From positions 4,088,154-4,152,153 of the forward strand of contig KL647295.1 of the NCBI GenBank assembly GCA_000727475.1: a stretch of 64,000 nt of DNA, read 5' to 3'. The stretch comes from Sarcocystis neurona (taxonomy: Eukaryota > Apicomplexa > Conoidasida > Eucoccidiorida > Sarcocystidae). Positions 1-10,900 of this stretch are shown here, in pieces; the first letter of the stretch is position 1, and each line of letters opens with the position of its first letter. Position numbers and translations under genes: made by a program. A model generated the notes under the pieces. That model was given only the letters and a program-made list of their open reading frames with translations, had not been told where the DNA came from and did not search any database.

Positions 1-4
1 GCGT

Positions 5-3000
5 GTGTACGTACAGGCGAAAGAAAACAAGCGGCAGGCAGAAGAAGCGGCGCAGCAGCGAGAGGCAAGGAAGAGAGCCCGGCTGCGCGGTCAACTTGGG
101 CGACAGGATCAGCAGCAGCAGGTGGTGGACGACGACGAAGAAGAGCAGAGTGGAGAGGGAAGCGCCGGACGACGAACAGCAGCAAGAGGAGGAATCGCGG
201 GAGGACGCGAAGGAGGAGAACGGCTGGTGGAGGATTTGCGACGAGAGGACGGAAGACGAAGAGGCGAGGAAGGCAGCGAGGAGGAGAGAAGACTGACCGA
301 AGAAGAGGAGGAGCGCGAGGCGTCTTTTGAAGAAGAGGCGTTGACGGAAGGAAGGGGAGGGGCCATACGGCGACGGCAGGAGAGAGGAGCTCACCTGCCA
401 GGTTCTGCCCGGGAAAGTGAGCCGGATGTGGAGGTCATCCCGGATGAAGAAGAAGAGGAAGAGCAGGAAGAAGAGCAGCAACGAGAGCTGCGGCAGCAGC
501 GACTGGAGCAGCAGCAGCAGCAGGGGCAGCTGCAGCAGCGACAGGGGCTGCAGCAGCAGGAGAGGGAGGAGAGAGGCGGTGGCGGCGACTTGGGACAGCA
601 GGAGGAGGAAGAGTGCGACGTAACGCAGCCGAATTCTGAGGAAGATGATGATGACGAAGAAAGGAAGAGAGAAATGGAGCGTCGAGGGATTCACTCGGGA
701 GGTGAGTTGCGTCCGTCGTCGCCGTATGGGATCGCTCCGACGTCGGCAACGGGGGTGCAGGTAGACTCTGCTGCTGTTGCTGCTGCTGCTGCAGCCGCTG
801 CTGCTTCTGTTCGGTCGCAGGGTTTGCCTTCATGGATGGCCGAAGCAGCTGCTGCGAATGCCCGTGCGGCTGCCATTCGTGCCGCTGCCGCACGCCGAGG
901 CGGCGGCACTTCTCATCCTCCCGTTTCAGCTGCCGCGCTACGTCTCGCTACAGCATTTCCTCCTGCTGCCATGCTGCTTCCGCAGGGTGCTGCTGCTGCT
1001 GCTTACCCTTTTTCCATGACGACGTCGCCTGCGGCTGCTATGCTTCCGTTTGCCGTTGCTTCCGGGTCGCGCGGTGCTGCTGCTGCTTCTCATTCCGCTG
1101 CATCCGCGTCGGCAGCCGTGCCACCACGGGCGCCCGAGGCTCCACGGTCGCCTACCGCAGCGGCGACACTTCCCTCTTCGAATCCCCCCGGCGGTTCCCC
1201 GATGCTGTCTCCGGCTGCTGCGGTGCTGCCCCCGGCGATTGCTGCGTCCCTTGCGCTATCTCCTCAAGACCGGCAGCCTGGGGCAACCCCGCTGTCTGCG
1301 GCTGATGCTGCCTTGCGCCCGACGCCTGCTGCGAACCCCGCGGCGCCTCGGGGACGCATGTGTGGAGAAGCTGCTGCTGCAGTGCCTCGCGGTTCGCCTC
1401 CACCTCACGGCAGAGGAGGACCGACTGCAGGAGGAGGACCTCTACCTGGGGCTGGGGGGGAAATTGCATGTCCTGCTGGGACGGCGAGGGAAAGGGAAGG
1501 AAGAGCAGATAGGACCGCCACCGCCTCGGTGGTTGATGGTGGAGCGGCTACGTACGGCGCAGGCATCCCAGACGGGGGCGCGGCGCTTCCTGCCATGAGG
1601 AGTGCTGCTGGCATATCTCCTGCTGCTGCTCAGCAGGAGAGGGAAGGTAACGCAGCTGCGCGTGCCGTGGCTGCTGCTCGCGGTGGTGCCCTGATTGGCG
1701 ACGGTGTAGCAGCTCCTCCGCCTTCGCGCATGGCCGCTGATTCCTCCTCTTCCTCCGCGTGTCTTGCAGCAGCACGCCCAACAGCAGGGACGCCGGCGCG
1801 CCAGACAGTGGGACCTGGCGCACCCCGAAGAAACGGAGAACTGCAGCAGCGGCAGCAAGAGCCGCAGCAGCTGCCGCAGCGCTGCCCGCATCTGCACGCC
1901 CACCAGCCGCATCCGCAGCGGCATGTGTGTGGCAGCGACCCGCAGCTGCGCCTGATGAGGCAGCAGCCACTTGCTGAGACGCAGCAGCAATACGAGAGAG
2001 AACAGCAGCAAATGGAACCGGAGTTCGACAGACAGCAGCAGCTGCAGCTGCAGTACGACAGACAGGAGCCGCAGCACCTGCAGCTGCAGTACGACAGAGA
2101 GCAGTCGCAGCAGATGCAGCTCCAGTACGAAAGGCAGCAGCTGCAGCAGGCGCCGCCCCAGCAGACACTGCCTCAGCAGATGCTGTCTCAGCAAATGCAG
2201 CAGCAACAGACGGTGTCGCAGCAGCACCACCAGCACCACCATCCGCAGGAACCGTTCTGTTTCTGTCACCGTCCCTACGAGACGCAGCAAATCCATAGAC
2301 AGCAGCAACAACCTCCACTCCACATGCGACCACAGCAGCCGGGACTTCCTCCTACAGCGCCGCACACCGAGCAGCAGCAGCACGCTGAGCCGCCGCAGCA
2401 GCAGCAGCACTACCACCACCACCACCAGGGCGTAGTGCGACTGCAGGAGATGGGAGAGCCGAGATCACCGTTCTGCGGAAGAACCGCCGCGCATGCGGCA
2501 CACTGCTGCCTTCCTGGTGCAGCAGCACACGCTACCTCAGACACACGGCAGGGGGGGGGCAGTGCTGCAGCTGCTGCTGGCTGTCCACCGATGCTCGAAC
2601 CGCCTGCGGCGCGTGGAGGCGGCACAGCCTCTGCTGCTGCTTCCTCGGCGCCTCGCAGACCCGCTCCAAGATACCCTGCAGATGTTGCTGCTGGCCGAAC
2701 AACGGGCGCCGCAGCAGAAACAGATGCTTTTCCGCGTCGCAGGAATTCTGCTCCGCTGCCGGCTCACTGCTGTCGGCAGCGTCCCTTGTCTCCTGACGAC
2801 TGCTTTGTGGTGATAGAGGAAGACGAGGACGACGATGAGCCTTGGGCTCTGCGAGCCGCGGCAGCAGCCGCCAGAGAACGAATGCGCGCTGCCAGTCAAG
2901 CGCTAGCAGCAGCCAGAGAGCGCCACCGGGCAGGAGGTGTTGCCGCAGCGGCAGCAGCGGCAGCCAGAGAACGGCTTCGCCTCGGTCAAGGATTAGCAGC

Positions 3001-4324
3001 AGCAGCGCCCAGAGAACGACTGCATACAGGTGACGGAGCAGCAGCGGGCAGAGCACGACCGCGTGCAGATGGACCAGGAGCAGCAGCCAGAGACCGACTC
3101 CATGCCGGTGACGTAGCAGGAGGAGCAGCCAGAGAACAACATGCTGGTGAAGCAGGAGGAGAAGCAGCCAGAGAACGACTCCATGCTGGTGAAGCAGCAG
3201 GAGGGGCAGCCAGAGAACGACTCCATGCTGGTCAAGCAGCAGGAGGGGCAGCCAGAGAACGACTCCACGCTGGTCAAGCAGCAGGAGGGGCAGCCAGAGA
3301 ACGACGCCACGCTGGTCAGGCAGCAGGAGGGGCAGCCAGAGAACGACTCCACACCGGTGAAGGAGGAGGAGCAGCCAGAGAACGACAACACGCCGGTGAA
3401 GGAGGAACAGGAGCAGCGGGGCAGCACACACCGAAGAGACGTAGAATACCCAAGGTTTTCATCCCCCCTCCCGACGTGGTGGAAGGAGATGCCGCAGACA
3501 GCGGCAGCAGCAGCAGCCGCAGAATCGAAGCTTTTCCTGTTCGGCGAGATTCTTCATTCGATCCTCTTGCTGCCCGTCCAGCTGCTCGCGCAGAGCGCCA
3601 GCCCCTTACAGCTGCTGCCGCTGCTGAACGCCGTGCCTCTGCTGCTGCTGCAGAGAGAGCTGCTGCTGCTGCTGAACGCCGTGCCTCTGCTGCTGCTGCA
3701 GAGAGAGCTGCCGCTGCTGCTGAACGCCGTGCCTCTGCTGCTGCTGCAGAGAGAGCTGCCGCTGCTGCTGAACGCCGTGCCTCTGCTGCTGCTGCAGAGA
3801 GAGCTGCTGCTGCTGCTGGAGGAGGAGAACGCAGGACAGCTGCTGCTGGGGCTGCGGGTCGCACCGAACCGTTGACTGCGGCTGCTGCTGCCGACCGTAC
3901 TCCTGCTGCCGCTGCTCTTGCGAGACGACGAGCTGCTGCTGGTGGGGGGGTGGAGCGCCGAAGCGTTGCTGCGGCTCCTGTTGCGCAGCGGGGGGCTGCT
4001 GCTGGTCTTTCTGGTGCGGCTGCTCCTAGAAGCTCTGCCGCTGCTGCAGGTGGTGGTGGCACAGGAGAGGGCAGGAGACGGAGAGGCATCCCTGCAGCAG
4101 CGAGAGCAGCAGATGGCGTTGCCTGGACGGATAACGAAAGCGCCGACACCGAATACGAAGAACCCACAGAAGAAGAAGAAGACAGCCGGCCAGAAGAAAC
4201 GGACCGGCGACGCAGCCACGGCAGGGCAAGGCCGAAGGAGCAGCCACGCGGCGCTGCTGCACGCGGAAGAAGAAGAGGAGGTGCTGCCGCTGCTGCTGCC
4301 TCTTCCAGCGGGCGAAGACGCTAG
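5..4324 (+). CDS. Giant low-complexity protein (poly-Gln/poly-Ala), 5' end outside window
   Basis: I do not recognise this protein. The frame is open for about 1439 codons from the window edge to a TAG at 4322-4324; the first codon in the window is GTG, so the true start lies upstream. Order of regions: an Arg/Glu-rich charged segment (about residues 1-240), Ala-rich and Pro-rich stretches (about 250-600), Gln/His-rich repeats (about 650-850), Ala/Arg repeats with 14-residue and 16-residue periods (about 1030-1290), and an acidic then basic tail. No catalytic domain or membrane span is visible. Homopolymeric amino-acid runs of this kind are typical of Eimeria proteins. Other frames through the CAG repeats are also open, so openness alone is weak evidence; this frame was chosen because it alone spans the whole region. 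It could be spliced near its 3' end into the exon at 4816-4908. Confidence 0.55.
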   Translation: MYVQAKENKRQAEEAAQQREARKRARLRGQLGRQDQQQQVVDDDEEEQSGEGSAGRRTAARGGIAGGREGGERLVEDLRREDGRRRGEEGSEEERRLTEEEEEREASFEEEALTEGRGGAIRRRQERGAHLPGSARESEPDVEVIPDEEEEEEQEEEQQRELRQQRLEQQQQQGQLQQRQGLQQQEREERGGGGDLGQQEEEECDVTQPNSEEDDDDEERKREMERRGIHSGGELRPSSPYGIAPTSATGVQVDSAAVAAAAAAAAASVRSQGLPSWMAEAAAANARAAAIRAAAARRGGGTSHPPVSAAALRLATAFPPAAMLLPQGAAAAAYPFSMTTSPAAAMLPFAVASGSRGAAAASHSAASASAAVPPRAPEAPRSPTAAATLPSSNPPGGSPMLSPAAAVLPPAIAASLALSPQDRQPGATPLSAADAALRPTPAANPAAPRGRMCGEAAAAVPRGSPPPHGRGGPTAGGGPLPGAGGEIACPAGTAREREGRADRTATASVVDGGAATYGAGIPDGGAALPAMRSAAGISPAAAQQEREGNAAARAVAAARGGALIGDGVAAPPPSRMAADSSSSSACLAAARPTAGTPARQTVGPGAPRRNGELQQRQQEPQQLPQRCPHLHAHQPHPQRHVCGSDPQLRLMRQQPLAETQQQYEREQQQMEPEFDRQQQLQLQYDRQEPQHLQLQYDREQSQQMQLQYERQQLQQAPPQQTLPQQMLSQQMQQQQTVSQQHHQHHHPQEPFCFCHRPYETQQIHRQQQQPPLHMRPQQPGLPPTAPHTEQQQHAEPPQQQQHYHHHHQGVVRLQEMGEPRSPFCGRTAAHAAHCCLPGAAAHATSDTRQGGGSAAAAAGCPPMLEPPAARGGGTASAAASSAPRRPAPRYPADVAAGRTTGAAAETDAFPRRRNSAPLPAHCCRQRPLSPDDCFVVIEEDEDDDEPWALRAAAAAARERMRAASQALAAARERHRAGGVAAAAAAAARERLRLGQGLAAAAPRERLHTGDGAAAGRARPRADGPGAAARDRLHAGDVAGGAAREQHAGEAGGEAARERLHAGEAAGGAARERLHAGQAAGGAARERLHAGQAAGGAARERRHAGQAAGGAARERLHTGEGGGAARERQHAGEGGTGAAGQHTPKRRRIPKVFIPPPDVVEGDAADSGSSSSRRIEAFPVRRDSSFDPLAARPAARAERQPLTAAAAAERRASAAAAERAAAAAERRASAAAAERAAAAAERRASAAAAERAAAAAERRASAAAAERAAAAAGGGERRTAAAGAAGRTEPLTAAAAADRTPAAAALARRRAAAGGGVERRSVAAAPVAQRGAAAGLSGAAAPRSSAAAAGGGGTGEGRRRRGIPAAARAADGVAWTDNESADTEYEEPTEEEEDSRPEETDRRRSHGRARPKEQPRGAAARGRRRGGAAAAAASSSGRRR
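2036..2150 (+). repeat. Gln-rich tandem repeat, about 36-39 bp, three copies
   Basis: Three imperfect copies of a unit encoding a Leu-Gln-Leu-Gln-Tyr-Asp/Glu-Arg type segment follow each other inside the low-complexity gene. The spacing is a multiple of three, so the frame is kept. Further CAG-rich glutamine runs continue to about 2420. Confidence 0.7.
3100..3420 (+). repeat. 42-bp (14-codon) tandem repeat inside the low-complexity gene
   Basis: A unit of 42 bp with the core CAGCCAGAGAACGACTCCAT recurs from about 3100 to 3420. In the main frame each unit reads Arg-Glu-Arg-Leu-His-Ala-Gly followed by Ala/Gly. The unit length is a multiple of three, so a second frame is also open and repeats as Gln-Pro-Glu-Asn-Asp. 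Neighbouring copies are close to identical, which suggests recent expansion. Confidence 0.85.
3625..3820 (+). repeat. 48-bp (16-codon) tandem repeat, about four copies
   Basis: Four nearly identical 48-bp units built on AACGCCGTGCCTCTGCTGCT encode alternating Glu-Arg-Arg-Ala-Ser and poly-Ala blocks in the main frame. The repeats lie just downstream of the 42-bp array in the same gene. Confidence 0.85.
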
Positions 4325-4815
4325 GCGGGGACCCTGCCGCGGGAGAACACCCGCAGCGGCAGGACATATAATAGCAGCAGCCGCAGCAAGAGAAACGTGG
4401 GTCTCGCGAGCTGCCACAGAGGGAGAAACAAGAAAAGGGGGAGGCGGCACGACACAGCCGAGCGCTAAAAACGCTGCAAAGGCAGCACACAAAAAAAATT
4501 TGCTGTGGACAGCACGACTGATACCGGAGAATTTCGTAGATACACATACTTACCCAGAAAAACAATTCTGTACACACTTACACTTGCACCATACACATAC
4601 GTTTCTGTGTGTATATACTAATCGCACACACACAGACACACACACACACACACACATGTACATGGCCGTCTCACCAACGCGACCACCGCATGTGTGTGTA
4701 TCTTCTGGCTACAGACACAACTCCGTCGTATGCAGAGCTTGCTCTGGATTTATGTATTATACATATGTATAGGTCTTTCTCTCTATTATATATATATATA
4801 TCCATCTTTGCACAG
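4325..4815. other. Non-coding stretch with CA and TA microsatellites
   Basis: This stretch follows the TAG of the low-complexity gene and may be 3' UTR or an intron. It holds a CA-type run at about 4629-4657 and a short TA run at about 4788-4801, immediately before a good splice acceptor at 4811-4815. I see no gene in it. Confidence 0.5.
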
Positions 4816-4908
4816 GAACGACGTTCAGCAATTTCATTGATGTGATTTGCAGCACTCTGCAGAACAACAGGCAGGCAAGAAAGGCAGTGGAAGAGCAGGC
4901 GCCAACCG
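4816..4908 (+). CDS. Candidate internal exon, possibly of the low-complexity gene
   Basis: A 93-base segment is open in one frame (reading from TTFSNFIDVICSTLQNN) and is bounded by a clean acceptor (CTTTGCACAG) and a consensus donor (GTAAGG). Its phase would accept the donor at 4281 of the preceding gene (phase 1, GTGCTG), but that donor is weak. From 4972, after a weak acceptor, the same phase continues into a Lys/Arg-rich segment with Trp and a run of Glu, ending at a TGA after about 18 codons. This resembles the start of a SANT/Myb-like helix, but the frame breaks there. The function is unknown. The exon is plausible; linking it to the upstream gene is inference. Confidence 0.35.
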
Positions 4909-4974
4909 GTAAGGTGTAGTCGTCAGCAGGTGATGTTCTCGTATATTTGAGTCCGGCGTGCTGCGGTATAGAGA

Positions 4975-6356
4975 GGCGAAAGGAGGGGAAGAGGCAGTGG
5001 CTTGCTGCAGAAGAGGAGGTCGTGGGCTGAAGGAAGGAGGAGAACTTTGGTTTTCAGCAGAGTGCGAAGTGCTGTCTGAGGAAAACCCCAGCAGCGGTGG
5101 TGTGGCGTATTAACTTGTCACTATTGCGTAACGTTCGCGCCGTCGTCCTCCCGTTGCGAGGCATCCCGAGAAGAAGCAGAATTGCCATTAGGAGGCGGAG
5201 GAGGAGCGAGAGACACGAAAGTGTGGAAGAGAAAAAGGAAGCGAGGACGACGGAGAGGAGACCTGTGGTGGAAGAGGAAGAAACCCGGTTGAAAGAGAGA
5301 GAGGGATAAGAAAAAAAAAGTGACGCACAGACAGAAACGTGCGAAGAAGAATCTGAGACACAACGGAACTCTTCGCGCATCGCAGACTTTTGAATAAGAA
5401 ACATACCACGGAGAAACTGGAGCTGAAACTCGGCAGTGGAACAAGAGACACGCGCGGTAGCGCAGACGCACACGTACGTGTTCACGAGTGTGTGTATCCA
5501 TCCATAGGCGTATCTGTATTGCGAGCTCGTACCCACGTACGCATATGGAATAAACATATTTATAATGTCGGCTTAGATGCACATGAACGTCGACACTTGC
5601 AGGATTGTGTGTCGTGTGTGATATCTCGCGTATCCAGAACCGTAGACTTTCATGGGAGGAGTCGCACACTACATTTGCTACTGTAGCCGATGAGGATACG
5701 GGTGTGAAGACTGGCATACAGATGATGTAGACCGCGAAGTACGAAGACGCCACTCAGCTAAACATCCGTCTAAACTCAGGTGTACTGATCCGAATACCAC
5801 GAAAGTGTTATTAAACACATGGCTTTTTCGCTATTTACCTGTGTGTTTGCATGTGCGTGTGGCGGCGTGTTGTCCACTAGAATACACTGAAACACATGTT
5901 TTCTTTCTATGCACGCCGCATTTTCGAATGAAAAGATGGGTTTGAGTCGCGGAAGTGAGGGTCGAGTTCGTTGCCACAACGTTCGGTAGCAGGACTTCTC
6001 TGGAGGCTAGAACTTCTAGTGTGGAGGTGCAGCAGCGTCCGCGGAGCAAAAAGAAGGCCCCGTTGAGTTCAGGCTGTATCGGCAGCTCTTTTCGTCTGCG
6101 TTTTGCCCTCGCCGCGGCTATCACAGCAACGTTTTGATACCTGAAAATGCGACTTGTCTACTGTTGGTCGCCACTAGGAAGGAGGCACATACGATAAGTC
6201 GCGCCACCTGCGGGCCGCATCATCCCGAACAAGCTCATACGTGGTCATTCAAGTATGTGTGTAATGTGTGTAGGTATATGGGAACGCTGGGTCGTGTGTA
6301 GATGGATTTGCGTACTTTTTATTCTTCACATGTGTGTGTGTACGTACAGGGTAGTA
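4975..6356. other. No recognisable gene
   Basis: The stretch has several open frames of 60-210 codons on both strands, but none has recognisable motifs or a convincing exon structure. Arg/Glu-rich frames near 5100-5310 reflect GA-rich composition. I see nothing assignable. Confidence 0.45.
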
Positions 6357-6850
6357 TCGTGGAGGCGCAGATTTATGAGTGTGGTGTCAGTACATACGCG
6401 AATGTCCGTACGTATGCGTGTGTCTTTCTTACCGTGGAGGCGTAGGTTTACATGAGTGGTGTCCATACGCGTATGCGTATGTCTTTCTTATCGTGGAGGC
6501 GTAGGTTTACATGAGTGGTGCCCATACGCATATGCGTGTGTCTTTCTTACCGTGGAGGCGTAGATTGAAATGAGTGGTGTCAGTACGCATGCGTATGTCG
6601 GTGTCAGTACGTATGGGTATGTCTTACCGTGGAGGCGTAGATTTACGAGTGGTGTCCATACGTATGCGCTTGTCTTTCTTACCGTGGAGGCGTAGATCTA
6701 CATGGGTGGTGTCAGTACGTATGCGTAGGTTTTTCTTACCGTGAAGGCGTAGGTTTACACGAGTGGTGTCCACACGTATGCGCGTGTCCTTCGTACCGTG
6801 GAGGCGTAGATCTACATGGGTGGTGTCAGTACGTATGCGTATGTCATTAT
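6357..6850 (+). repeat. Minisatellite of about 57 bp, eight copies
   Basis: The core CGTGGAGGCGTAGATTTACA recurs at about 6357, 6433, 6492, 6551, 6628, 6683, 6740 and 6797, each followed by a GTGTC(A/C)GTACGTATGCGTATG-like arm. Spacing is 55-59 bp with two longer intervals of about 76 bp. Because the common spacing is 57 bp (19 codons), the minus strand stays open through part of the array and reads as a 19-residue repeat. That is probably a by-product rather than a gene. Confidence 0.85.
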
Positions 6851-7739
6851 ATTGCAAGTCCCCGTACGTGTATCTCAGTTGCTCCACAGGAGGTTCGTGT
6901 ATGAATATCTGGAGAATGATGGAATTGTCGTGTGTCGTATCTAGGGCGTACAGGAAAATTATACAGAATAGCAGAAACGTACACGGATATGGAGGGAGTC
7001 GCATACTAGATGTGCTAGTGGAGCTGATATTGGCATCTAAAGATTCGCGTATAGGTCGTATAGACTGTGAATTATCAAATACGTATGATAGTCGGGCCAT
7101 ACGTACGATTTTTCAGTTTTCTTCTTCGTGCTATTCTCGCGAAGTTTCGAAGTGCTGAATATTCGTTGTTGGGAGAGCTTACAATGTGTTGTGTCTCCTG
7201 TCAGCTGGTTATCCCGCGTACATGGCTACAGAACGGTATGTGCAGCGAGGTTATGACACAGTGAAAAGAGTGGCATCCGTACACACCCGGTCGCGTGCAG
7301 ATGATGCTCAGTGCGGCCACTGCGTTCCGAAAGTAAAGCACACCGCCGCACTCTTCAATAGCTAGTCACCTGCGGTTGAATCATACTATTCGCAGACGAC
7401 GGTATCGAACGATGCTGCGAGAAGGCAGCCTGTGGTGCCGGCGGCCATACAGCGAAAAGCATCGGAAAGTCTTGCTCGAAAAGCATCTGAAAGTATCTCT
7501 CAGTTGCGCATGGTGGTTGTGTTTGTTACTTCAATTTCGACACATGTGTTTACTCGCGTATCGTCATTATCGTGTACATCAATATTATATGCTGTAGGAC
7601 ACATGATCGGTTTGCATCTCAATGTCCTCGAAGTGTGCCGTGTCCATAACAAGTGTGGTTAACTGCCGTTTCACACTGTCCTACGGTATGTGCAGTGTCT
7701 TTACGGTTATACACATCAGTAACGCAAGGCGTAATTGGG

Positions 7740-7925
7740 CAGACGATCTGCGCACTGGGTGGTTTGCAGGATTGCCGAACAAACATAATTATAAACCCAT
7801 GAAAGACCTCCTTCTGAAGTCCGCGTGATACGGAGACGATGTGCGTACTGCGTGGCTCGCAGAATTGCCGGACAAACATAATTTTGTACACCCATGAGGG
7901 ACTTCCTTCTGGAACTTGCATAATT
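7740..7925 (+). repeat. Tandem duplication, two units of about 93 bp
   Basis: The unit at 7740-7831 is repeated at 7832-7925. Shared landmarks are GACGATxTGCGxACT, ATTGCCGxACAAACATAATT and CCCATGAxxGAC. The two units are roughly 80% identical by eye. There is no coding frame of note. Confidence 0.8.
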
Positions 7926-10900
7926 GGAGAGAAATTACAAAGAAATAAAAGGAAGAAACGACGCATAAACGCCTCCACTACGTACACGTGCAGACGATGA
8001 GCTGCAGACATGTACGTGCCCGTACGTTTACTCAGGTAGTCGTGTGTATGAAGCACGCCAAGTTGAAGTCAGATCTTCAGTGCCTTGTCAGATACGACGT
8101 GTCGCAACCCGTCGTACGCAGCAACGGTTACTCGCCATTGAAAATGCCGCTTCCGAGTACGAGCGATATGGGCACCTCCTACTGTCGCGACCTATACGCG
8201 CGGTTACAAGTGGTGTCGCCTGTAACAGTGTTAATGTTGCGAGTGTAGGCCAAGGTCGATCGCATGTGCATACGTTTAGATTAGTCACACGCACACCCGC
8301 TGTCCAGTTCTGACAAAGTGGTACGTTAGCGTTTTAACTGAACACTGCAATTTCTGAGTAAGAGCACGTACCTTCTAGACGAATTGCAGTCGGGGGCGGG
8401 ACCTGTGAAATCCATCTTGAAGTTGACATGTTGTTTTGCGGTTCGTTTCGAAATGGTGGCTCACCGCTAGACTATCGCTAAGCATAATCGTTGTCAGGGT
8501 AGCTTAGTGATGACGCATAAAGGCGTCCGTCTGCTTCTCAGTGGGGAAACCATCTGTGGTTAGAAATGTGGGTCGTTCTGCAGTCAGCGACGGCGCTGAA
8601 AAGATTCCATGATCCCCATCAACTCTGTAGTACTTTCACCACATACATGTCGGTGAAAACACCACAACTCCTCACTCCGCTCTGTGTCCCTCCTTCGACT
8701 AACCCCGCCAAGAGCTTCTTCTTATTCAGTTCGCCGATGAAGGGGCCCCTCACGTAAAGAATGTAAGGAAATATGCACGCCAGCAAATTACAGGCACGCA
8801 CATGACCTGCTGCGTCATGATCCCTGATGAGTAAGGGCACGAGAGCATAGAAATGGTCTCCTAAGCACAAACTGAGCTGTTCTTCTCTAGCTTATCTGGA
8901 CAACTTCCCAGTAGTCGGCGAAAACCTACAGCCACCCGACACAACATGAATAAACCTGGTACACACAGACACCCATATATTTATGTATGTGTGCACGATT
9001 GAGCACACATACTATACGCAGAGGAATTCCTTTGCACGAAATCTATGATACGAACGTGTCTGTACGACACACGATTTGTAAAATGGTGTCTGGCACTTCG
9101 CCGCATGGAACGACGAGACATGCGAACACAACAAGGAAAGGTTTCACTGTTCGGATCAACATGGCACCAGTGTTTGGGATATCAAGTGAGATAAGTAAAC
9201 CACGAGGATTACACAATCGTAATTGATATGCGTAGGTGGCGTGTAGTACTTGAAGCCTAAAACATAAAATAAATTTTCCTTTGCCTGACTGTTCGACTCG
9301 GACGGGAAAGGCTCTTATATAGACGTTATGCCTGTCCAACGTAGTATCACGCAACACTTCTACGCGGCCGCCCTTACGACCATGTTGCAGATTCTGAGAT
9401 ACACGTGAAACAACGATAGCCATGCAGATCTGGACACAGGTACCGCCGTGGGTGCAGTGCTGGAAGATTCGGTGGTAGCAGCTCACATCGGCTTGCCTAA
9501 GCGTCCTGACTAAAGCCTAATGCACGTTTACGCGTTAAAACTTGAAATTCCAGATGTGAAATAGCCCTTTTCTCCCGGAAAATTGGTCGGCATCAGCGTG
9601 AACTGCGACCGCTCGTGTAACACGACGAGCAAGGGTGGTAGCACTGTAAACGGCGCTGTACAGTGCCAGGTGTTCGACATCACGGTGGCGCGATGCTCAC
9701 TCAACAAAATGAAATATCCCGTATTAGTCGCCATATGAATGGTGTAACATGAGCCACAACGCGGGTCCCCACCGGACAAGGAAGAGAAGTGTCAGCAGCT
9801 TCCATAGTACACTTCGTTGCTAGGCAGCCCCTGGAGGCGCGCCGCTCCGCCTCCCGTAGATCTACAGCGTTATTTCTATATCCCGCAAACCCGTGACTTT
9901 TCCCTCGTATCAGCGCATTTTCCCAACATCCTTGACCACCTTGAGACGTTCAACGGCTCACAGTTGAAACCTTCTATTTTGTGCATGCGTATCACCTCGT
10001 TATATGATGCTTAACAAGGGGTGCCCTGTCGAGAACCGGCACGCTTCAGATGCGTGCGGACGCCACACACGTGTCTTTTCTCCATTTCGGCGTATCTTTC
10101 ACGTTTGCCCCTGCTTCTGAGATCTACGGTGACTTGACTCGGTGGAGCTCTGATGCGCGAACGACTTTTAGATCTCGTGGCTTGGCTGTACGAACTACTT
10201 TAAGACGCAACCTGCAGTTCGCGTTTGAAAGTTAACAACAAAATCGGTGCATTCGCCTTTTTTCTCTCGAACTGCAGTCAGCAAAAAAGAAATTGTTTCG
10301 TACGCTTCGGCAGAAGGACTTTAACTGCAGGAACGACGGGCAAAAGGTTTATAGTCGGAGCGATTAGGAGTTCTGTTGCGGCGCGCGAAACGCTAGGAAG
10401 TCGGATGACGGCACGTCGACGTTACCTCCAGTTCGACGCGCACACGAACGATAAAAGGTGAAGGGATCGGGGTGCAGCTAGCGAGCCACATCCGTGCAAC
10501 GGCATTTCAAAGCTCTCTCCAACGACAGAGGAATACTCTCAAGTGAAACAAATTAAGTGAGCCTACGCTATTACTGACACGAATTAACCGTGGGTTGTCA
10601 AATGCTTTTTTCTCAGCACGTGAAAGGACCTGCACACCAAATTTTATGAAATTTCAACATTTTTTTAGGACTGCTATTTGAAGTCAAGAAGACAACCCAG
10701 TGGAAGCTCAATGGAATGCGTGAGCACGCAGGAAACACTCCTACATCGATTAGCCCTCCGCTGTGGTCGCCTGCTGTCGCTAAGTTTCCCTGCTACTGAC
10801 CAACGATTTCGCGCATTCGTGTACCAAATACTGACCGGGAACATTCTTAAGCAGCCTGATGCTTATTAAACGGAGTTTAAAATGTCTGCTGCACCCCTTC

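Noticed and set aside
435..4492. Many long open frames on both strands overlapping the low-complexity gene
   Set aside because: They are by-products of CAG/CTG and GA-rich repeats, which lack stop codons in several frames; none spans the whole region as the chosen frame does.
5831..6137. Minus-strand Arg-rich frame
   Set aside because: No domain, no start context and no splice support; the plus strand is open over the same stretch.
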